Source: Podospora pseudocomata (taxonomy: Eukaryota; Ascomycota; Sordariomycetes; Sordariales; Podosporaceae). From it: a stretch of DNA of 64,000 bases. Location: contig NC_085889.1 in the NCBI RefSeq assembly GCF_035222375.1, forward strand, positions 1,922,001 to 1,986,000, given 5' to 3'. Shown here in pieces: positions 11,807-23,729 of this stretch; within the stretch, counting starts at the first letter, position 1; every line of letters begins with the position of its first letter. A program made the translations under genes and the position numbers. The notes under the pieces were generated by a model that ran no database searches, was not told the DNA's origin, and worked only from the letters and a program-made list of their open reading frames with translations.

Positions 11807-13480
11807 ATGCTGGCCTCCCTGTTGGTGGCGGCGGGCTTCTCAGCATCGGCTGTGGCAGCCCCGTCAGCTTTGTATCCTCAGACAAAATGCATGGATGTTG
11901 CCAGCAAAATCCAAAAGGCCATTCGCCATGGATTTCCTCACGTAGGTTGTCCTCCAGAATATGAGCCCGGATCCATGATGTGCTAAGTTTGGTGATATGT
12001 GACGCGCAGTTTGTGACTGTCGATGAGAATCGAAATTGCAAACCTCAATATCGGCTTAACAGGGGCGAGTGCTGGGATCACATGAGCCCCGACAACAATT
12101 GCAAGGCCTACTGTGAAACAAGCCATGGGGTGAGTGCTGCCGCCGCATCACGTCTTCCCCCCTCGCCCCTGACTAACTGTTTGCCACAAGTGGTATTGGG
12201 GCCACCCGCGGGTCCTGGGCATTCGGAGCTGGCACAACCCATGTCAACGAAGTGATAGTTGCGGGATTTCTGTGAGTCTCGGTGGCCCAGTCGGCGAAGC
12301 CACGACCGTCATGATCAAGGACGAATCTTCCACTGGAAACAGCACCACTTACAAGGATGGAATATCATGGAGCGATACATGGACTGTTGCGGATACTTTC
12401 AACTTCGGGGTAACCGGCACAGCCGGTGTTGGTCTGTCTAATATACCGCTGTTTGATGGGGTTCCAATCATGGGAAAGGCCGGTGTGGACATGACATCGG
12501 GTTATGCACACAGCGACGGCCAAAGATTCGAGCAAAGCCGAAAGCGGAGTGTGGATTGGGAGAGTAATGTCAAGTCTTCTCAGTCGTATGGGATCATGAG
12601 GACGCGGCAAAGATCCCTCTCATACTCTACAACCGGTAGTTGGTCAAAAGACGTCTGGGCCAATGACTATTGTGGCAGCTGGTTTGCGGTGCCGCTCTTG
12701 GGGATGTAAGCCCGACCATGCCGTCTTGCTTCCACGCCGAGAGATTGTGTGCTAACGTTTGAGCGTAGGAGTTGTGGCAGAGCAGCGATGGGCGACTTGG
12801 TGAAGAATCCTCTCAATAACCACACTCGATGTAATCTCGACAAGTTTGGATCGTTCGACGTGTGTGCCTCGTATGGGTTCAAGCACGAGACGGTTCCCGA
12901 TGAATCTCGCACCAGGACGGTATTTGTGCTGCGCGACTGCAAGCGAGGTTTTATGCTCCCTGGCGAGTGGCAGCAACATGAGTTTGCCTACAGCACCATT
13001 TCGTCCATGCCTGAGTACTACAGGGATCACATCTCGAGATGGGGCATCAGAAACCTGGACGAGAAGCCCGAGGACGATGAATGGGTGTTCCAGAGACAGA
13101 TGGACCAGAAGCTCCACAAGTTCACAAAGACCATTGGCGTTACCGACTACAACTTCAAGTACTGCGGAGAGGGCGAGTACTGCGTCCAACTGAAGTTGAC
13201 CAAGGATCGGTGCTATGATATCCCGCGTGGCTATGTCAGTATGCCCGATGAAAGCCCCAAATCAGCCCACGTTGTTTCGGCCACCGTCATGCCCGGCCAC
13301 TGCTGTATGCTTTTCTCCAGACACCAATGTCTTGGACAGGCACAGCGTCTGCTCCCCGGAGATACGAAGCTGGAAGAGGTTGCGTATGAGGGTCTCGCCC
13401 ACAGTGTTGTCTGCAATGCGAGTGAGTATTGCCGCTCTCAGACAGACGAAGGTTACGGCAGCGCCAGCGAGGATGACTAG
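11807..13480 (+). CDS. Large secreted protein, beta-rich core and crystallin-like Cys module
   Basis: Four exons, 11807-11941, 12010-12129, 12191-12705 and 12769-13480, encode 493 residues. All three introns (50-70 nt) have consensus ends and branch sites. The leader is MLASLLVAAGFSASAVAAPS. Residues ~46-110 hold a Cys-rich segment (NRGECWDHM, NNCKAYCETSHG, CQRSDSCG). Residues ~115-255 are Ser/Thr/Gly-rich with alternating polar and hydrophobic residues (SDTWTVADTFNFGVTG, SYSTTGSWSKDVW), suggesting long beta strands. The C-terminal part carries HCCMLFSRHQCLGQ, then LPGDTKLEE and HSVVC, matching a fungal beta/gamma-crystallin-like Greek-key pattern also seen in the gene at 14282. The acidic tail ends in SASEDD. 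Function is unknown. The strand-rich core loosely recalls pore-forming folds, but this is weak. Confidence 0.7.
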
Positions 13481-14281
13481 GCGTCTTAGCCGTGAATTTC
13501 CAGAATTGATTGGGACGGCAAAACTTCTTCGGATACCCTCGGAGTAATGAGAAGGAGTTAGATTGGAGTAGATGGGAGGATCTGTGAGCTCGTTTGCCAG
13601 GTATATTGCTAAATAGGCAATACATTCCAGGAGTCTATTGATAAGGTAATCGTGGCCAAATGACTACATATCAACATATATATCTAATGCCAACTCGCTG
13701 TTGCTCAGAAAACCCCAACCATCCGTGACGTAGAGGCCTGAGGTCCAGACCTATGTGAGTTTGTTTAGCATGTACTGGATTGTACATTTTCTTTGTCAGC
13801 CCAGAAGCAGGCCGCTTCCGCCATTGCGATGATAACGCACCACAATTGAAAGTTCATGCTCGCGATCAGCAGTGATTCTTGCGATTCGTTAACCTCTTCG
13901 TATCAGGGCGAAGACAACACGCACACATCCATATCTCGGCGGAGAAGACAGATCTAGCATGATTCGCAAGCCAAAATCCACGAATTGCTGATTGTGGAGA
14001 AGAGGGCAGGTAGGCTAACTACGTACTTTCAGAACACGAAAACCTAGATAGAGTCAAGCCTCGGACCAAAGCTTACAGTGGCCGGGTCGAAGTCTATCTT
14101 TAGAAGTGTTGGGCAGGCTCACAAAGATGGACCAAAGGCAGGTTTCTTGATGACAACCAATTTTTTTCATCCAGCTAAGCACAAGAAAAGCAAAGAGCCC
14201 CTCTGCTCCATCCCAAAAAAAGGCGAGACAATCTTGTCGAACGTGCCTCGGAAAGCGTCAACATACCTAGCAATATTCGAG
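13481..14281. other. Intergenic region
   Basis: 3' flank of the 493-residue gene and promoter of the next. Open frames that reach 14282 from 14078 look like leader sequence. Nothing else was seen. Confidence 0.4.
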
Positions 14282-15003
14282 ATGGGTAAGCTTACTGGGC
14301 TTCTTCTTGCCTTGCTTTCGCCCCTGTGTGTTCTCGGCAGTCCCAAGACTGTCGCGGCCTGTGGGAGCACTGGCTTGTCGCTCTTTGCTGAGGCCAACTA
14401 TGAGGGTCCCTGCCAGGTTTTCTCGCCTGAGACTCTCGACAACACACACCAGGCCAGCTGCGGTATGTTTCTCTTTCATTGTTGCGTCCAAAGGCTCCAC
14501 TATCTAACCATGATCATTACACGCCAATAGTGGACATCAGCCCCTCTATACCAGTGAATTCCATCTACAAGGGCTCCTCCCTCAGCTGCTGCTTCTTATA
14601 CGAGTAGGTCTTTTGCTCAACATCTACAGGCTCTCTTTCAATCTGTCCATAACTGACGACTGCAAACTACAGAAAACCCTGCCCGGACCCGTCGTCCCCG
14701 TTCTACCCTCAGCGCCCCAATCTTGTGTCTCAGCGAGTCTTTGTCCCCGGCATCTCGGATCTGTGTCGTTTCGGCTGGGGGGAAAACACCATCAAGTCCA
14801 TCGTTTGTCCCGACAAGCACACTTGCGAGTCCTTGAAAGATGACATGTCTACCACGAAACTCACTTTCTTCGTTGAAAAGGAGATTGAAAATCCATTCAC
14901 TGGGCGTGTAACTAAAAAGAAGGAGCCGCAGAAGAGGGAAGTCAGTTTGAGAGGGTACTGGCTGGATTTGCAACAGGTCAAGGGTCACAAACGGGCCATC
15001 TGA
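14282..15003 (+). CDS. Secreted beta/gamma-crystallin-like cysteine-rich protein
   Basis: Three exons, 14282-14462, 14531-14603 and 14673-15003, encode 194 residues. The ATG is placed where it gives the leader MGKLTGLLLALLSPLCVLGS. The mature protein begins with a Greek-key-like strand pair (TGLSLFAEANYEGPCQVFS). A second follows (SSLSCCFLYEKPCPD) and then a closing strand (NTIKSIVC). The layout, aromatic-x4-Y-x-G and a Cys-bounded loop, is that of secreted microbial beta/gamma-crystallin-like domains. The C-terminal ~60 residues are charged and contain no recognisable domain. The CC-x-hydrophobic and SIVC signatures echo the C terminus of the upstream 493-residue protein. No enzymatic function is indicated. 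It converges with the GMC oxidoreductase, the stops being only ~115 bases apart. Confidence 0.72.
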
Positions 15004-15119
15004 GTCCGAGATGTCAGGCCAAAAGCCGGGGAAGACTAAATGCGCAGCTAGCAAACTTGTTATCAGTCTATTCCCACCTTCCCACAGGCAGACAAGGGAA
15101 CCAAATACAGAAAACAAAT

Positions 15120-17005
15120 TTACAAGCTCTTCCTATCCTCCCTGATCAAATCCGCCGCCTTCTCCGCAACAGCATAAACCACACTCTGAATATTTCCCAC
15201 CGGCTCCAGCGGGAACACGCTCGCGTCCACCACCCTAAGTCTCTTGGTCCCGTACACCCTCAACCTCGCATCCACCACACCGCCCTGCTCCCTTGGCTTC
15301 ATGGCGCAGCTGCCAGACACATGAAACACGGAGATCTGCCTCTTGCGGACAATTTCCTTTGCCTTTTCCAGATCCGTCGCCACAAGCCCCTCCGGCTGCC
15401 TCTTCCCCCCGTCCTTGAGCAGCTTGCCAAACGGCGTCGACTTGTCGACGAGCCGCTCGACAAACTCGACGCCGCGGGCGAGGAGCTCCATGTCGAGGAG
15501 GTGGGAGTTGTACTTTGGGTCCCATACCGGGGCGGCGTGGACGTCGGGGCTGGAGATGTGCACGCTGCCGCGGGAGAAGGGGTGGTTGAGGATGGTCATG
15601 ACGGTGATGTAGTTCTCGGGGAGGACCGGGAGGATGTACTCGGCCATGGACTTGGGGACGTCGGGGATGGAGACCTGGGTGGGGAAGAGCAGGAACTGGA
15701 AGGTGGCCTCGTCGGGGGACTCGACGAGTTTTCTGATGGCTTGCGCGTCCGGGGTGGTGAGGGTGTGCTCGTGGGAGGCGAGGAGCTCCTTCTTGGCCTC
15801 GGGGGAGACGATGCCGGAGCCGTCGACGAGGGGGGAGTAGGCTACGCTGATGGTGCTCTGGCCGAGAGGTCCGGCGCCGGAGGCCTGGTACATGCCTACC
15901 AGAGCGTTGAGAACGTTGGGGTCACGGAGGACATCCCCTGACGGGGTCGTATCGGCGACCTCGAAGCTCTGGCATACAATGGGGTGGTCTTGCACGTTCT
16001 CGCCCACGCTGGGGTTCTCAACAATGACGGGAATGTTGTGCTTCTCGAGGATGTCCTTGCTTCCAATACCGGAAAGCTCCAGAATCTGGGGTGACTGCAG
16101 GGTACCAGCCGACAGGATGACTTCGAGGTTGGCAGATATCTGCTTTTTCTCACCATCCTTGGTCAAAATCTCAACACCAGTGGCAACAGGCTCATCTCCC
16201 GTGGTGTCAAAGACAATCTTTTCCACCAAAGTCTCGGTGAGAACCACCAAGTTGGACCGCTTCGCAACCTCTGGGTTGTAATAGCCTGTGGCTGCGAAAC
16301 TTCTGGTGTGTGTTACTGGATCAATGCTGGCCTGGTTCTGGAAGGCACCCAATGCCCTTCCATCACGAGGATCCGTGGTGACCTCCAGGCCTTGTCCAGC
16401 AAAGGTCTTCAACCAAGCTTGGTTGGTTACATTGTAACCTTCACTGAAAGTGACGTGGATGGGCCCGTCACCTTTGGCGAGGTCCTCACTGTGATAGGTT
16501 AACCCGCAGAGGTCCTTGGATGACTGGGGAGGAGTGTGGACGGTTGCAAACTTGCGCAGGTAGGGAGCAAGAGAGTCAAAGTCCCAGCCCTCGTTGCCCA
16601 GGGCTGCCCAAGCGTCAATGTTGCCCTTGGAAGGATACAACAGCATGAGGAAGTTGAGGGCCGAGCTGCCACCAAGCATCTTCCCGCGAGCTTGGTTGAT
16701 GACCCGGTTGTTCAGGGTAGGCTACGAAACATGATCAGCAAAAGGCCCTCCTGGTCAAGAGAGCGAGTGGCACGACCTACCTGGGGTGTTGATGTGAAGT
16801 TCCAGTCGTATTCATCCTTGCCGTACAAGCCGGCAACGAGACCCGGGCAAAGAACCAGGGGGTCACTGCTACGGTCTGCACCGGCCTCGATGACAAGAAC
16901 ACGGACATCGCTGTCTTCGGAGAGCCGGTTGGCGATGACGAGGCCGGCAGTGCCGCCGCCAACGACGACATAGTCGAACGGCTTCTCAAGGTCAACAGCA
17001 GCCAT
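15120..17005 (-). CDS. GMC-family FAD oxidoreductase
   Basis: Two exons, 16781-17005 and 15120-16721, encode 608 residues. The intron has a GTAGGT donor. The N terminus has the FAD dinucleotide loop (DYVVVGGGTAGLVIANRL) and no signal peptide, so the enzyme is probably intracellular. GMC signature 1 is GKMLGGSSALNFLM and signature 2 is SAGTLQSPQILELSGIG. The catalytic His lies in HVSGSCAM (about residue 542) and the second active-site position is Asn in EPVGN (about residue 585). Members oxidise alcohols (aryl-alcohol, choline, glucose, methanol) with oxygen or quinones. The substrate cannot be told here. Length and motifs fit an intact protein. It lies alone between the secreted-protein island and a long upstream region, with no other biosynthetic gene beside it. 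Confidence 0.93.
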
Positions 17006-18940
17006 GATGTGTGATGGGAGGTTTGCTGATGGTGGGTTGTACTGAACAATCTGGGCGCTCTCGGCAAGATGCGGGCTGGATGTCGCTGAAGATGCAGAAG
17101 AAGGGGGCACCCAAAGCTGGACAGATATGGAAACAGAAAGGGGGGGCTCGCCAATTGTATGCACAAGGGGGAGCAGGCAAGAGATCTCGGCTTCGGCAGT
17201 TCGGGGATGACGAACAATTAGGGGTTCGCAAAGCGGATATCACCAGGCTCGCAACACGCAGCAGAGAGGAGTCTGGAGAAGTCGGTATGAAGATCAGCCT
17301 CGTTTCAACCGGGTATGTCGCGAACGTGGTCCTTTTGTTTGCTTCAGTTCCCCTCTCGAGCCAGTCCCCCAGCCCCCACTGGGCCATGCCAATGGTTTAC
17401 CACCGCCGACCCCAACATGGTCTAAGAGTGTGTTTATTCAGGGGCCGCCCCTCCACACCTCGGTGTCGTGAGCCCCAGAAACGTGGGCGTTCTGCAGGTG
17501 TTCTACGTGTTCTGCAGGTCGGTGGCTGCAGTTGGGGACGTTCTGGCTCGACAATGACACCCGCAAGCACGCCAAGTTGGTTGAAAAAAGACTGGGGTTA
17601 CACTGGGGTCATGAAGAAGCGAGAGATATCCTTAGAGGTGGGCAGACTCGAGGTGGTATGGAGCGGCAAAAAGGGGCGCAGATCTGCACCAGGTAATTGG
17701 GGCCAGGGTTAAGGGCGGGGTATCGACTATTGTTTGAATGGCACGATGGACTCGTCCAGCTCTCGCGCTATCGACGCAGCAAGACGGGAGTCAATGGGAG
17801 ACTTTGAATTCACCATGCCTGGAGGTGGTTTTGGGGCACGGAAAGTGGGGGTTAAACAGGAAGTGATTGCCCGGGGAAGCCATCCGGAAGAGGAGATATT
17901 GACGAAGACTTCAAAAAACGACGTCTCGAACCCCACACAGCTCAAACAAGCTAGCCCATGTATCCTTGCAGAACAAGGTCTTTCTTGGATTTCGTCCGCT
18001 TCTTCGTCCTTGCTGTCGTCTGCTGTCAAAGACTTGCCAAGGTCCCTTGTGCTCGGACACGCCGTTGATGGCTTCCGCAGTGGAACTTGAACGCGCCGTC
18101 CCTAGTAGTGCAACGGTTTTGTCTTACCACAGCGGCCATCAAAATTTATATTTTCTGTAGTGGAAGCCAGATGAGAGGACCTCTTCGTGGTCCAGAGATT
18201 TGACCGGGCATTACTATTCCTTTGAGCCAGTCGTGCCAGTTGTGCCAGGCTGGAGCCAAGCACACAATATTATTTCTCAGTTCCACCCTGCCCTGACAGC
18301 ACCATCACATCACTCACATAAGCTTGCATAGACCCAAAATCATCAGGTACAACCGAGGCTGGGCACCAGAGCTTTCAGAAAGCAGGCCACATCTTTATCC
18401 AAAGACCCCGAAAGACTTCGCTTATTGCTTGACCAGTCTCGTTTCTCCAAGAGGAACCCAGACGGCACATGCACGGCACAGCATCAATGACACCCCCCGG
18501 TCGAATAGGTGTGCTTCCTCTCATGAACAATGCAACGCCCTTCTGCAGTTTATTATTTTCTTTTCTTTCTTGAAGATGTGACTGCTACCCACACGAGGCA
18601 CGACGTGCTTATCCTGCTGCTCATCTTTTCATTATCGGGTCCTGACAACTACCTGGGTTGCTTGCCGGCCTTGCCCCGGATGCCATATTGACGATCTTTA
18701 CCTTTTACTTTAACAATCCGTCCCCTGTTGCTTACACTGCTCCCGAGCAAGTGGTGGGCATTAGCAACCGCTCCACAGTGATCTGAGCATTGCCCCAGTT
18801 TTCTATCTTTTCTCTCTCCTTTCAAGGACAGCTTCCTTGCTCAGACTCGGGATAACTGCCGTGGCCTTTTCTCACTAAAAGGAAGGGGACCACTCCCTTT
18901 GGCCTCCCTCCCCTCCATCTTGTCAGATCAACATTTCAAG
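17006..18940. other. Intergenic region, 1.9 kb
   Basis: Shared upstream region of the divergent GMC oxidoreductase and rhodopsin-like genes. A 10-base word (TTCTGCAGGT) occurs twice within 30 bases near 17490-17520. Open frames are short and unlike proteins. Confidence 0.45.
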
Positions 18941-20206
18941 ATGTTCGAATACGTCGAGTTTCCGATCCTCCCGATCGTCAAAACCCATCTCATCATCAAC
19001 TGTGTACTAGCCGTCATAACTTTGGTGATCATTGCGCTGAGACTCTTTGCTCGTTTCCTGACGGGAGCTGGCCTGTGGTGGGATGACTACCTCATTCTGT
19101 TTGCCGTCCCTCAGGGCATGGCCATGGTAGTGATTCAGGGCCTTTGTAAGTCGAACGACTCTCCCCTCGCTCTCGAGACACAGATGTACTGATATTTACC
19201 TTCTTTCAGGGGCACCGATGGGTGTAGGATATCCAATGGCCGAGACCGCTCCAAATATCGAACACATCCTGAAGATGCTCGTCTCATACGAACTGATCTA
19301 CGCGACATCCATCAGTACCATCAAGCTCAGCGTCCTCATCTTTTACCTCCGTGTCTTCGTCAACAAAACGATGCGCATGGCCACCAAGGGCGTCATCATC
19401 TTTGTCTGTCTCTGGTCTGTTGGGAATATACTGCAGGTGTTTCTGATTTGTCGTCCTTTTGCCGCCATCTACACCGTCGCTCTGATGCCAACAGCGCAAT
19501 GCGGTGACCAAGTCGGGTCTTTTATTGCCATTGGCGCGTTCAACATCATCACCGACGTGTTGATCCTGACGCTCCCGATTCCAACGGTGTGGACTCTGAA
19601 GACCTCCAAGGGCAAGAAGATCGCCCTGACAGCCGTCTTCTTGGTTGGTTTACTGTACGTGATTCCCTCGCCTTCTCCTTTCCGTTCACACATCTAACAA
19701 ACCTCCCCCCTTCCAGCGTCAGCGTGGTCGCCATGATCCGCATCGTAACCCTCACCCAGCTCGACCTCGTCAACCTGACCGAATCCATGGTCTGGGCCGA
19801 CTTCTGGTCCGCGACCGAGCCCAACCTCGGCATCTTCTGCGTCAGCCTCCCCATGCTCGGCACCCTCTGGACCCGCTATTTTTCTCGCAAGAGCCCCTCC
19901 AAGCTCGACCCGTATCACTCCTCTGAGAACGGCACCAACGGCACCAACGGGTTCAGCAAGCTGAAGAACAGCTCCAACCCCGGCACCGACACGATCGTGA
20001 TGGAGGATTTGTACGCACCGAACAAGGAGGTGTATCACAAGACGGACGTTGCTGCTGCCACACCGGATGGGGATAGGGCGGGGACGCCGCTGAGGGCGAA
20101 TAGCTCCGAAGAGGCGCTCACGATGCAAGTGGGGGATCATCGGAACTATCATAGGCAGCCGGAGGGGATTAGGGTGCAGACGAAGTGGACTATTTCGGTT
20201 GATTAG
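18941..20206 (+). CDS. Seven-TM fungal rhodopsin-domain membrane protein (Pth11-like group)
   Basis: Three exons, 18941-19145, 19210-19654 and 19717-20206, encode 379 residues. About seven hydrophobic segments fall in the first ~275 residues. The family hallmarks are LRLFARFLTGAGLWWDDYLI after TM1, the ISTIKLSVLIFYLRVF segment, and FNIITDVLILTLPIPTVWTL, with the closing SVVAMIRIV and TEPNLGIFC stretches. This is the fungal rhodopsin/SAT20-type domain that includes Pth11-related putative receptors. No CFEM domain precedes it. The C-terminal ~100 residues are a polar cytosolic tail rich in Ser, Asn and Gly. Plasma-membrane sensing is a common suggestion for the group, but no ligand is known. 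Both splice junctions restore conserved residues. Confidence 0.9.
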
Positions 20207-21462
20207 AATGGTGTACAACAGCTTTTTTACCTGCCTACACATACATCTACGGGCACAGTTTCTTGTTTGTTGGCTTACGGCTTTCATTAGATACGGATTA
20301 TTGGATTGGAGTGCAAATTCTTCATGTACATCACCATATTTGGATACTCATACTTTTTATTTTGCGTTTTGGGAGGGGGGGGACACGAATATATGAGTGA
20401 GGTGGGAAAAACAAGGCTCGGGAAAAAGCAAAATCAGTTAGATACGGCTACCTACGGATACCTACTACTAGAGAAATCAATCACTTTAAAGACAACAAAC
20501 ACTCAGCTATCCAGCGTCTGCTTTCACGGAGCAAATCATCGCTTGTTGTCCAATAGGCTTCATGCTTCATTGGGACGTTTTAAAGCATAGCTAGTGGACA
20601 AGTTAGCTGTAGTAGGATGAGACGTAGCAGGATGAGGCTCAGCGGCACAGAGAACGCAGAGATAAGCGGACGGAATCCCAGAGGATGGCACAGACTCTGC
20701 CGCACGCCGCAAGATGCAACGGTCGACGGGGTTGGCTCCACGCCGCTGGGGCACATACACACATCGCCGCATCGTCGGGACGAGGGACCCGATTGAGAGG
20801 TTTTGCTGGTGGCGTTTGCTTGGTATTCGGATTTGTGCGAGACTGATTCTTTGAGGCGGGCAAACAGTGGACTGGCCGTATTAGGTCAATGGTGGATCTT
20901 GAATTCTGGTTGGTAGAGATGTGAAGAGGACAGTTTTGGGAAGCCCCCTTTTTTTATACCTCTATTCTCCCCCTGATGTAGCAACACATAGATACCTTAC
21001 TGAGTCAGCAAGCGACTAGCTAACGACTATGCGTAGTTGGCACAACGGCGGGCGTGTTTGATAGAAACCATATATTTTGAATTGTACAAGAAATCTAGAG
21101 AAGTAAATTGTGTACATATGTCTGGCCACACACGTGCAGAAACGTGTAATATTCACCAGCTTCTGTAGTCCAAAGTCCGAACTACAAAACCGAGACAGTG
21201 GCGGTGGCACAGACCGTCTAGTAACGTCCATAGTTTCTTGTAGATATTTATAAGCAGTCTAAAACCGATGGCTGGCGGGTATGTGACACCAATGTTCAAG
21301 CTAACGATTCAAAAGAGGAAAGATGAGAATCAAACCCAAGCCAACGTAGGCAAGCATGTGAACAAACAATAGCAATCAATAAATCCGGATAGCTGGTATA
21401 CGAAAACGAAAATCAAACCGTTATCTTTTCCATCGTGATCTCGCCAGCTGCTCGCATACACT
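20207..21462. other. Intergenic region, 1.25 kb, between convergent genes
   Basis: Lies between two 3' ends and is slightly A/T-richer than the flanking genes. Only small unrelated open frames occur. No RNA gene was recognised. Confidence 0.45.
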
Positions 21463-22707
21463 TCATATCTTGGTCCCCGGCCTCGCCAACGCTCTCTGCT
21501 GCCGTATCGCCGAACTGCTGATCTTCGCCGAGAAATTCTCTTCTGTTTTGGTCCCCTCTTTCTCCTCCAACACATCCTCCGCATCCAGCACATCCACCTC
21601 AAACACCTCCAACGTCTTCCACCCCTGTTCAGCCCTCTTATCATTCACTGCCTTGCCTCCTGACCTCGTCTCCCCAGACACAACCAACGCATCAACATTC
21701 TCCACCGTGATCGTCGGCCCAAAAGGATCTTGAATCCTGACACAGTGAACAAGAATCGTCCCATCCCTAAACCAAGCCTTGACATCGCCGTCCCTTTCCT
21801 CCACTCGTCGCGGCTGCTGAGTGCCTTTCCATCCTCTTTCCGAGAGCTCGAGAATCCGGGACAGAAACAAAATCACATTCCTCGCTCTGGTTTCCCAAGA
21901 CTGGACGAACTCGGCATACTTTTTGTTTTTCAAAAGCTCATCGCCTGTGATGCCGATGATGTAGGTGCAAGGTTGCATATTGGCGTCGTCTTTTCTTGGG
22001 ACTTTCAACAACAGCGCAGCGGCGGTGAGGAGAAGCTTGTGACCTGGGTGTAGATAGTCAAAGGTTCCACCGAGGCAGACGACAGGGACCCCCGGCGTCC
22101 GAGCGGGTGTTGGGCGTGGTATGTTTCCTTGGGGGGCAACATTCATAGTGATGCCCCCTTCGACAGGAATCAACTGCTCCTGCAGCAATGTTTGCCTCCC
22201 CTCAGCGAGCTTGAGATAGGTCTGATAAAACTGAAGCCCAACTTCGCTTCGGACGTGGAAGATGTAGTTCCATGGGTGATACGCCGAGGCAAAGGTTGCG
22301 AGGTCAATCACGGTGGTGTTGTTGGTCTCAATGACAGGGCGGAAGTCTTCAGTGAAGCGCTTGTTGCGGTTGTGGTCAATCAAAACGACTGTGGCATCGA
22401 CTGAGTTTGGCCCGCCGTCAATTTCGGTGCCGATGCCAAGCTGAGCAGAGACGACGGAGATGATGGTGTAGATGCCGGCTACCAAAGCCTGGGCTTCGGT
22501 CCATGACAGGGTCTTGGACCGCAAGAACTGGCCGTGCAAAATTGGGCATTCGACAGCTACGGTGAGTTTAGAGGCGCCATTTGGTCGCTTTAGCCTTGAG
22601 AGTGCAGCAGTGATGGATGGTCGATATGCCGTGTTTAACAACGAGCGACTTGAGGGGTCGGGAGGAAATGGAAGCAATAGCAACGAGGGTAGTTCGTCTC
22701 GAGGCAT
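21463..22707 (-). CDS. CAB4: Phosphopantetheine adenylyltransferase (coenzyme A synthesis)
   Basis: Single exon, 414 residues. The nucleotidyltransferase signature GGTFDYLHPGHKLL (HPGH about residues 220-223) and the later ISSSAIR motif identify the eukaryotic PPAT family (yeast Cab4, the PPAT part of human CoA synthase). It transfers AMP from ATP to 4'-phosphopantetheine, giving dephospho-CoA. The first ~200 residues are a fungal extension without the catalytic motifs. No dephospho-CoA kinase domain follows, as in yeast, where that step is a separate protein. There is no targeting signal. It is divergent from the WD40 gene across about 1 kb. Confidence 0.92.
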   Translation of the reverse strand: MPRDELPSLLLLPFPPDPSSRSLLNTAYRPSITAALSRLKRPNGASKLTVAVECPILHGQFLRSKTLSWTEAQALVAGIYTIISVVSAQLGIGTEIDGGPNSVDATVVLIDHNRNKRFTEDFRPVIETNNTTVIDLATFASAYHPWNYIFHVRSEVGLQFYQTYLKLAEGRQTLLQEQLIPVEGGITMNVAPQGNIPRPTPARTPGVPVVCLGGTFDYLHPGHKLLLTAAALLLKVPRKDDANMQPCTYIIGITGDELLKNKKYAEFVQSWETRARNVILFLSRILELSERGWKGTQQPRRVEERDGDVKAWFRDGTILVHCVRIQDPFGPTITVENVDALVVSGETRSGGKAVNDKRAEQGWKTLEVFEVDVLDAEDVLEEKEGTKTEENFSAKISSSAIRQQRALARPGTKI

Positions 22708-23729
22708 GGTGAATAGCTATGACTGGTTGTGTGGAAATTGGTGATAGATTCAAGATATGTCTGGTGGCAGATGTTGAGAGTATAATACAGGTGACGGGAC
22801 GTTGTTTAGCGGGACGTTGAGATGGGCCACTGATGCACAATGATAACCGCGGTTCGTCCTCAGCGCTGCAGATACCCGCTCGGCTGGTCTGGTTGGGTAA
22901 GGTAACAGGTAGCGGGAACACGTGAGGTCTGCAGTTGTTCTCCCGCCGGGTTTGTTTCTCCAATTCCCTCTGCTCTGACGATTGAAGCTTCCGCTGTTGC
23001 TGTGAGGGGTCTGAAAGGAAGCTACCTATAATCCAGCTTGTTGTTGGCGGAGCAGCCGGTCCACCAACCTCCAAAAAGGCCGCGGGCTACCCCTGGGTAG
23101 AAGCAACGGTTCAGGCAGGAGATGCACATCACCCCAGAAGCCATCCGCTGTGTATGTGTCTCGCTGTGTGGCTTTGATATTGACCACCATTCAGGTACCC
23201 GTAGATCATTAGATTTGAGTCAACAAGTGACGCCCTAGATCAATCCAATGTGTCAGAGACCAGCCGCAGACACCTGGTCAGTGCTCAGTAGGCGGCTGGC
23301 GATTTGCGACTTGGCGGCTAAGGTAGTAGCCCCTCGGCGGCTGGATTGGGTGCACGATTGCTGCCAAACCGAAACATCACATTTGGTCGCCCGGTTTGGG
23401 AAATCCCCTCTTCAGCATAGCACAAGTCCTGCGATCTTCTACCGCAAGCCAATTCTGGGCTCTTGGGCCCAAACAGCCACATCTCGCGCTGAAGACGCGA
23501 CACTGACACCGGTCCTGCATTCCGGTCGCAAGACGGAGCCACGGTGGGCGGACATCGCATCGCTCTGGCGCATCTCGAACTACGAACCACCCCGCTCCCC
23601 CCCCCAAACAAGTACTCCAATCATCCCCCGCCGCTGCTTGATTCGAGTCGACCCTCCGATCAACCAAGCTCGGACCCGATACCGAACCTCCTGTGTGCTG
23701 CGCGCTGAATTTTGAGAGTGTCCGAGACC
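22708..23729. other. Divergent promoter region, PPAT and WD40 genes
   Basis: 1.0 kb between starts pointing away from each other. The right half is GC-rich and the last ~400 bases are open in several frames, but show no protein pattern. Probably promoter and long 5' leaders. Confidence 0.4.

Noticed and set aside
15057-15941. 294-codon open frame opposite the GMC oxidoreductase
   Set aside because: Antisense to conserved GMC coding sequence and without any domain.
17011-17712. 233-codon open frame upstream of the GMC oxidoreductase
   Set aside because: Low-complexity Arg/Gly/Ser translation of promoter DNA; no domain.
20560-20863. Overlapping short reverse-strand frames near 20.6-20.9 kb, Cys-containing
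   Set aside because: Three overlapping frames of similar length without leader or conserved motif; random in a 3' region.
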